Positions 5,093 through 8,943 of a stretch of DNA of 8,943 nt are shown here, one piece after another. The stretch lies in NCBI GenBank assembly GCA_026387515.1, contig JAPLLP010000201.1:1-8943 (forward strand), in the 5' to 3' direction. The translations under genes were made by a program, and so were the position numbers. The number at the start of each line of letters is the position of its first letter. Position 1 is the first letter of the stretch. This DNA is from Candidatus Omnitrophota bacterium. GTDB taxonomy: Bacteria > Omnitrophota > Koll11 > Gygaellales > Profunditerraquicolaceae. The notes below the pieces were generated by a model. That model was given only the letters and a program-made list of their open reading frames with translations, was not told where the DNA came from and did no database searches.

Positions 5093-6098
5093 TTAGATTA
5101 ACTTCCGGGTAAGGGTGATTACTGCAGGATAGATGGTATCTTCGCCAAAACGGGCATTGATCTGGTCCAGGGATTTGACCAATGCCTCCCTCCTTTTTTC
5201 CTCTAAAAATAAGGCAGGGTAGGCATGCTCAAAAAGGCCGCTGCAAGTGACTCCCAGAGCCCGGATTTTTTGGGTTTTGGGGCCAGTTCTGGCAAGGATT
5301 TTGAGGGTTTTTTGAAAAATTATCTGCCCGTCATCAGTGCTTTCGGTATAGGTCTTTTGGGCTGAAAAATTGCCTATTTGGGGGCCGTTTAACCATAGAT
5401 GAACAGTCTTGGCTACCAGGTTTTTTTCGCGTAAACGCACCGCAACCATCTCGGATAATAGCCGGATCCAGGCATGGATAAACCCGGTATTTTGCGAAGC
5501 CCTGGGAAAGGTATATGAATGCCCTACGGACTTGGGTTTTTCAGGCTTACCTTGAGGCTCTATTTTATCAGTGGCGCGCAAAGAAGCATAAAAATCAAGG
5601 CCGTGCTGACCCAGGTATTCATACAGAAACTGCGCTGATTTATGGTATAAATCCAGACAAGTTTTTATACCGAAGCTTTCCAAAACGGCCTCAGTGCTTG
5701 AGCCTACGCCGCAAAGTTTCTTAGCCGGAACTACTGCTAAAACCATCTCCAGATTATCATCCGTAATCATGCATATGCCGTTAGGCTTATTTAATTTAGA
5801 GGCAAGTTTACTCAAAAGCCAATTCTTGGCTATACCAATGGAAGCGGTAATATTGAAGTTCCTTTGAATATCCTGCTGGATATTTAGGGCTATTTTCCGG
5901 GACTCCGGGGAATCGCCTATGTCCAGCTGAAATTCATCTATAGAGGCATAATTTAAGGGAAAATTATAGCCCTGAAGCAGCTTAGAAATCTCCTCTGAGG
6001 TCCAGATATACTTGCTCTGATCTGCAGGCACAAATTCCAGGCCCGGGCACAGGCTAAAGGCCTCCAAAAAAAGCATCCATATCAACATGCAGGATCAT
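5093..6098 (-). pseudogene. dinB: Y-family (DinB-type) DNA polymerase with N-terminal deletion and frameshift
   Basis: The natural start is ATG at 6098-6096, overlapping the upstream stop as ATGA. It reads MILHVDMDAFFGGL and stops at 6056-6054. HVDMDAFF is the DinB start motif with the first catalytic Asp and the steric-gate region. At a T7 run (6066-6072) the polymerase continues one base out of frame as EAFSLCPGLEFVP. About 45 residues between these points, including the YEAR region of the fingers, are absent. The rest is intact: ASIDEFQLDI with catalytic DE, SIGIAKNWLLSKLASKLNKPNG (palm), the GVG hairpin in the thumb, and a little finger starting KPKSVGHSYTF. No obvious C-terminal beta-clamp motif is seen. 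An open frame of 331 codons begins at 6088, but its product would lack the fingers segment and the first catalytic Asp. Lesion-bypass activity is therefore doubtful. Confidence 0.8.
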
Positions 6099-6403
6099 AG
6101 GATCTTTTCTAATCGCCAGCCAAAACTAGTATTATTGAATGAAACCTGGTAGAGGTCATCACCGCAGGCCAAAGCAAAATAATTGATAATCTGAGTACCG
6201 CAGCGCTCCTGCCAATTGTAGGTGACGCGTTGGACGGGGTAAGTTTTATTATTCCAGTTGAAGCTTTGGGGGTAGATTTTCCCAGCCTTGAATAACGCCA
6301 GGACCTCGATCTTTGCGCTCAGAGAATCGGCATCGTGCCTTTGAGAATCTTCGGGAATATGCCTATCCCAGCGCGCCTTAGGGTTGAATCCTGCGGATTT
6401 CAT
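6095..6403 (-). CDS. Small protein between lexA and the Y-family polymerase (DUF6504-like?)
   Basis: A 102-residue soluble protein. The N-terminal third is basic and polar with no clear fold. Residues from about 45 on, FNWNNKTYPVQRV, then YNWQERCGTQIINYFALACG, then LYQVSFNNTSFGWRLEKI, read as a small beta-rich domain. It resembles short proteins often found beside SOS Y-family polymerases (DUF6504-like), in which tryptophan-containing strands end in W-x-L. That match is by eye and uncertain. The start at 6403 lies 16 bases after the lexA stop, with GGTGA 4 bases upstream. Its stop overlaps the polymerase start as ATGA, so translation of the two is coupled. Position in the lexA transcript points to damage-induced expression and a helper role for the polymerase. 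Confidence 0.65.
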   Translation of the reverse strand: MKSAGFNPKARWDRHIPEDSQRHDADSLSAKIEVLALFKAGKIYPQSFNWNNKTYPVQRVTYNWQERCGTQIINYFALACGDDLYQVSFNNTSFGWRLEKIL

Positions 6404-6419
6404 GGAGTCACCGGAGTTT

Positions 6420-7010
6420 CTAGTATTTTCTGATAATTGTAATTAGTTTCCCGATAACGGAGAAATCTTTATAGATGGGCTGATAGGCCGGGTTAGCAGG
6501 CTCTAAAAAAGCGGTATTTGCCTTATGTTTTAATCTTTTTAAGGTTACCTCATTATCCTCAAGAAGCGCGGCCACGATATCGCCGTTATTCGCGTGCGGC
6601 TGCTTCTTGATGATCGCGATATCGCCATCCATGATCCCAGCCTCAACCATGCTTACGCCTTTGACCTTTACGGCAAAGACATCTGCCTGACTTAGGCGGC
6701 CCAAAAATAGGTCATCGGGATCAACATGGCCTTCAATATCCTCGTAGGCCAGCGCGGGATTGCCCGCGGCAATACGCGAAATAATAGGTATACTAAAAGC
6801 TCCCTGGGTCAATTCTATTGCCCGCGACAGCGCTTTAGAACGCTTCAGATAGCCTTTCTGCTGGAGCGCCTGCAGATAATCCCTTACTGTGCCGGTTGAA
6901 GAAAAGCCCATGAAAGCAGCGATTTCCCGAATGGTCGGCGGTAGGTTATGCGCTATCCTGGACCTTATAAAATCCAGGACTTTTCTCTGTTTATCCGTGA
7001 GTATTTGCAT
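6420..7010 (-). CDS. lexA: LexA repressor, SOS regulator
   Basis: A 196-residue protein with the full LexA layout. The N-terminal winged helix (1-68) begins LTDKQRKVLDFI, with PPTIREIAAFMGFSSTGTV (24-42) as helix-turn-helix and a wing around KGYLKR. The hinge carries the self-cleavage site A82-G83 (RIAAGNPA). The C-terminal protease/dimer domain has the catalytic serine in GVSM (S120) and lysine in TLKR (K158). All residues needed for RecA-stimulated self-cleavage are present, so the protein should be functional. Recognition-helix residues differ from the E. coli and Bacillus forms, in line with the unusual palindrome in its own promoter. It heads an operon with the 102-residue protein and the polymerase. 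The start has no Shine-Dalgarno and the promoter sits so close that the mRNA is probably leaderless. Confidence 0.95.
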   Translation of the reverse strand: MQILTDKQRKVLDFIRSRIAHNLPPTIREIAAFMGFSSTGTVRDYLQALQQKGYLKRSKALSRAIELTQGAFSIPIISRIAAGNPALAYEDIEGHVDPDDLFLGRLSQADVFAVKVKGVSMVEAGIMDGDIAIIKKQPHANNGDIVAALLEDNEVTLKRLKHKANTAFLEPANPAYQPIYKDFSVIGKLITIIRKY

Positions 7011-7017
7011 GATCTAC

Positions 7018-7046
7018 TTTATACCACACATTTGTGTGGATGTCAA
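7018..7046 (-). promoter_or_regulatory. lexA promoter, probably giving a leaderless mRNA
   Basis: On the minus strand, TTGACA (7046-7041), a 17-base spacer and TATAAA (7023-7018) form a near-consensus sigma70 promoter. Only 7 bases separate the -10 from the lexA ATG at 7010, so transcription should begin at or within a base or two of the start codon. No ribosome binding site is present. Confidence 0.8.
7024..7039. promoter_or_regulatory. Candidate LexA (SOS) box
   Basis: CCACACATTTGTGTGG is a perfect 7-2-7 palindrome filling 16 of the 17 spacer bases between the -35 and -10 of lexA. This is where a self-repressing LexA would bind. It matches neither the proteobacterial CTGT-N8-ACAG box nor the Gram-positive GAAC-N4-GTTC box. 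The palindrome and its position are seen directly; LexA binding is inference. Confidence 0.7.
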
Positions 7047-7075
7047 GGGAAAAATCAGCCCAAGGGACGAGGTGC

Positions 7076-8943
7076 CTATGAACAATACTGCCCGGTGTAA
7101 ATCGGCTTACACACGCCTTCTTCCCTATCCCACTCTTCATTGACTTTGCAGCATGTAATTTTTCCGTTTTTATCTTCAGCGGCGTAGGAATCTGCGGGGC
7201 ACAGCGGTTTAGAAATGGTAATGGTCGTTGTCCGCGAACAGGTTGAACTTGTCTCATCATCGTTTGTACACGTGGTCGTCTGGGTAAGGAATCCTCCATT
7301 ACAGTCTATCTCTCCTTCACGGGAATAAAAGGGATTATCAGGACAAGTGTACGGCCCAGGGCTAATGGGAGTGGCATCTTTAACAGGAAAATGTAAAATC
7401 GCATTGGGGGAGATATGTGGATAATTATTGCTTGCGCCCATAAAGGTGTCATCAGGAACACAACTATCCCCGGGAATGGTTGCTTTTCCAAACATCGAGG
7501 AACTGAAAGTGCCTGGGCAATGCTGCCCCACACCCGAGTTACTGAAATCCGCTATTCTTTGGTTTTCGGCTTGGATTTGCGGGCAGGCTTCAGGAGTCCC
7601 CTCTGGCGTAACACCGCAATCGCACGAGGTAGACGTTTGATCAAGACGAAAGGTGAAAGCCTGCGGTTTTCGCGGACACGTCCCAGGGCATCTTCCGGTC
7701 ATTTTGCCATCCGCACCAGGCGTCCCAATGTGGTCGTATTTAAGGCAATTCTTTCCGTCTGAGAAATTTCCTCCCAAAGCGGTACATTGCTGCGGCGTGG
7801 TATTCTGACAGGTTGAAAAATTTCCATCCTCGCTGGGCACGCAGCAGGCGCTTTTGCGGGGCGCGCAGGGAATCCATACAGTAAAATCTCCTTGGGTCTG
7901 CGGAAACTTATCAGAGTTACCTATCCAGGCATCAACCACTCCGCCTGGCGACCGTACTAAGTTCCAAAAAGTAGGTTTCGCCGTGTTTCCCTGAAGAGGA
8001 AATTTGTTCTTAGCCGAGTGCAGGCCGCTGCCACTCCCGCTCTTTAAGATAATTTTGAGCGCAGTCTTCCAATTTTTAGTATCTGCAAGACTCAGGTCTC
8101 CCTGCCTGTAAAGAGTAATGTCTGCTTCAAGCGAGAATTGAAGAGATCTATATCCGGTTTTTTCCTCGTTTTCGATAAACTTAGGGCTCCCACCTTTTGA
8201 ATAAATGGCTTTCAAATTAGTGCACTGCGATGCATCAACGGTAATGACCTGGCAAGGGGGAACTGCCTCGACATCTGATGAAAAATCAAACCGTACTGTC
8301 TGTCCACTTTGTAACCAGTTGCTGATGATATCAAGATTATCAACCCAGGGGTGTAGTTTGTAGGGGACATTCGCTTTGAATGTATGCATATCCGTATCTG
8401 ACCCTTGGGCGCGGGCGTTGTAATTCCAGAAGTACTGATTGTAGAGAAAATATTCCTGATTATACGTCTTATCTTTTTTTGTATTAGTAGCCAGCGGATT
8501 CCCTATCATGGTAATATTATTTGCCTGAGCCTTTGCATCCTTGATAGTAAGGATGCTTTTGGGAATATATCTGTCTTTCTTAATCCTGCGATATGTATCG
8601 TACGTATCCTGATTTACAACTGCGATTTCCGGGAATAACTTAAACAAAAATACACTTTTTGAGTCCGAAAGTAGTATGGGGCCGTATTCAATCGCTTTGC
8701 GCCCATTAACCATAAAATCAAGAGTGGGAGCTTTCGCGATATCATCGCTGAAACCTATCTGCGAGACCGCTCCCTCTCCCAACAGATCAAGCGAGTTAAT
8801 ATAGGGAAATAAATGGGCAGCTCCCTCAGGTCGATTTCTAATAGGGATCTGTACACTGATACGGCCGTTAACCACCGACGGCCCCCAGGAATCCGTTGTT
8901 GCTTCTACCCACCGAAAAGCCCCTGCAAGGCCTGCTTCGCAGG
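7076..8943 (-). CDS. Large Cys-rich, probably exported protein of unknown function (5' partial)
   Basis: The frame is open to the window edge: codons before the GTG at 8875 read CEAGLAGAFRWVEATTDSWG, so the gene begins beyond 8943. The visible part is about 622 residues. The first third is nearly free of cysteine, rich in Asn, Asp and aromatic residues, and looks beta-rich. From PPCQVITVDASQC on, cysteines become frequent. Positions 7852-7745 encode SACCVPSEDG, then CQNTTPQQCTALGGNF and C. This matches a short CC-x-P...C...C...GG...C motif I know from secreted proteins of Planctomycetes-like bacteria. A Thr/Ser-rich stretch (QTTTCTNDDETSSTCSRTTT) and a final Cys cluster (TCCKVNEEWD) follow, ending QYCS. 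Disulfide-bonded extracellular or envelope location is likely. No enzymatic motif is visible. It ends 30 bases upstream of the lexA -35, on the same strand, with no clear terminator between. Confidence 0.75.
   Translation of the reverse strand, partial: CEAGLAGAFRWVEATTDSWGPSVVNGRISVQIPIRNRPEGAAHLFPYINSLDLLGEGAVSQIGFSDDIAKAPTLDFMVNGRKAIEYGPILLSDSKSVFLFKLFPEIAVVNQDTYDTYRRIKKDRYIPKSILTIKDAKAQANNITMIGNPLATNTKKDKTYNQEYFLYNQYFWNYNARAQGSDTDMHTFKANVPYKLHPWVDNLDIISNWLQSGQTVRFDFSSDVEAVPPCQVITVDASQCTNLKAIYSKGGSPKFIENEEKTGYRSLQFSLEADITLYRQGDLSLADTKNWKTALKIILKSGSGSGLHSAKNKFPLQGNTAKPTFWNLVRSPGGVVDAWIGNSDKFPQTQGDFTVWIPCAPRKSACCVPSEDGNFSTCQNTTPQQCTALGGNFSDGKNCLKYDHIGTPGADGKMTGRCPGTCPRKPQAFTFRLDQTSTSCDCGVTPEGTPEACPQIQAENQRIADFSNSGVGQHCPGTFSSSMFGKATIPGDSCVPDDTFMGASNNYPHISPNAILHFPVKDATPISPGPYTCPDNPFYSREGEIDCNGGFLTQTTTCTNDDETSSTCSRTTTITISKPLCPADSYAAEDKNGKITCCKVNEEWDREEGVCKPIYTGQYCS

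Overview
The window looks like chromosomal DNA of an uncultivated bacterium. Gene density is high, short cistrons are packed together, GC content is moderate, and strong Shine-Dalgarno sites alternate with almost leaderless starts. The mix of gene types recalls Omnitrophota-type metagenomic genomes: a ParA C-terminus joined to a glycogen-binding module, a Lys-rich EF-like barrel protein, a DUF134 regulator, a YfhO-like membrane protein, and lexA next to a Y-family polymerase. That placement is inference only, because no rRNA or marker gene is present. There is no CRISPR array, tRNA, rRNA or transposase.

Positions 1-2517 (+ strand) hold a close run of small genes. They are the 3' end of a ParA-like ATPase fused to a CBM48 module, a DUF4870-like membrane protein, a short nitroreductase, a protein with a histone-like Lys tail and a translation-factor-type barrel, a SAP-like/Cys4 protein, a C2-C2 zinc-ribbon protein, and a two-helix membrane protein with a Met/His/Cys-rich tail. 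Two copies of one structured intercistronic element (about 1701-1762 and 2150-2207) each run from a stop codon to the Shine-Dalgarno of the next gene. The copies differ by compensatory base-pair changes. This looks like an RNA element under selection and is the strongest candidate here for something undescribed.

Positions 2518-4863 hold an intergenic stretch with a good promoter and a perfect palindrome, then a DUF134 (UPF0251) regulator, then a GT-C/YfhO-like multi-pass membrane protein. The first membrane helix of that protein appears to be encoded upstream of its first ATG, which suggests an unusual start or a sequence problem. The region 2518-2640 holds nothing I recognise. The convergent gap 4864-5092 holds no gene, convincing promoter or clear terminator that I can see.

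Positions 5093-7046 (- strand) are an SOS cassette: lexA, a 102-residue small protein, and a DinB-type polymerase. lexA has a textbook promoter whose 17-nt spacer is almost filled by a perfect 7-2-7 palindrome, a probable non-canonical LexA box, and its transcript should be nearly leaderless. The polymerase gene starts with an ATGA overlap and an intact HVDMDAFF motif, then breaks at a T7 run. About 45 residues are missing there and the frame changes.

Positions 7076-8943 (- strand) are the 3' part of a long Cys-rich, probably exported protein of unknown function, whose beginning lies beyond the window.
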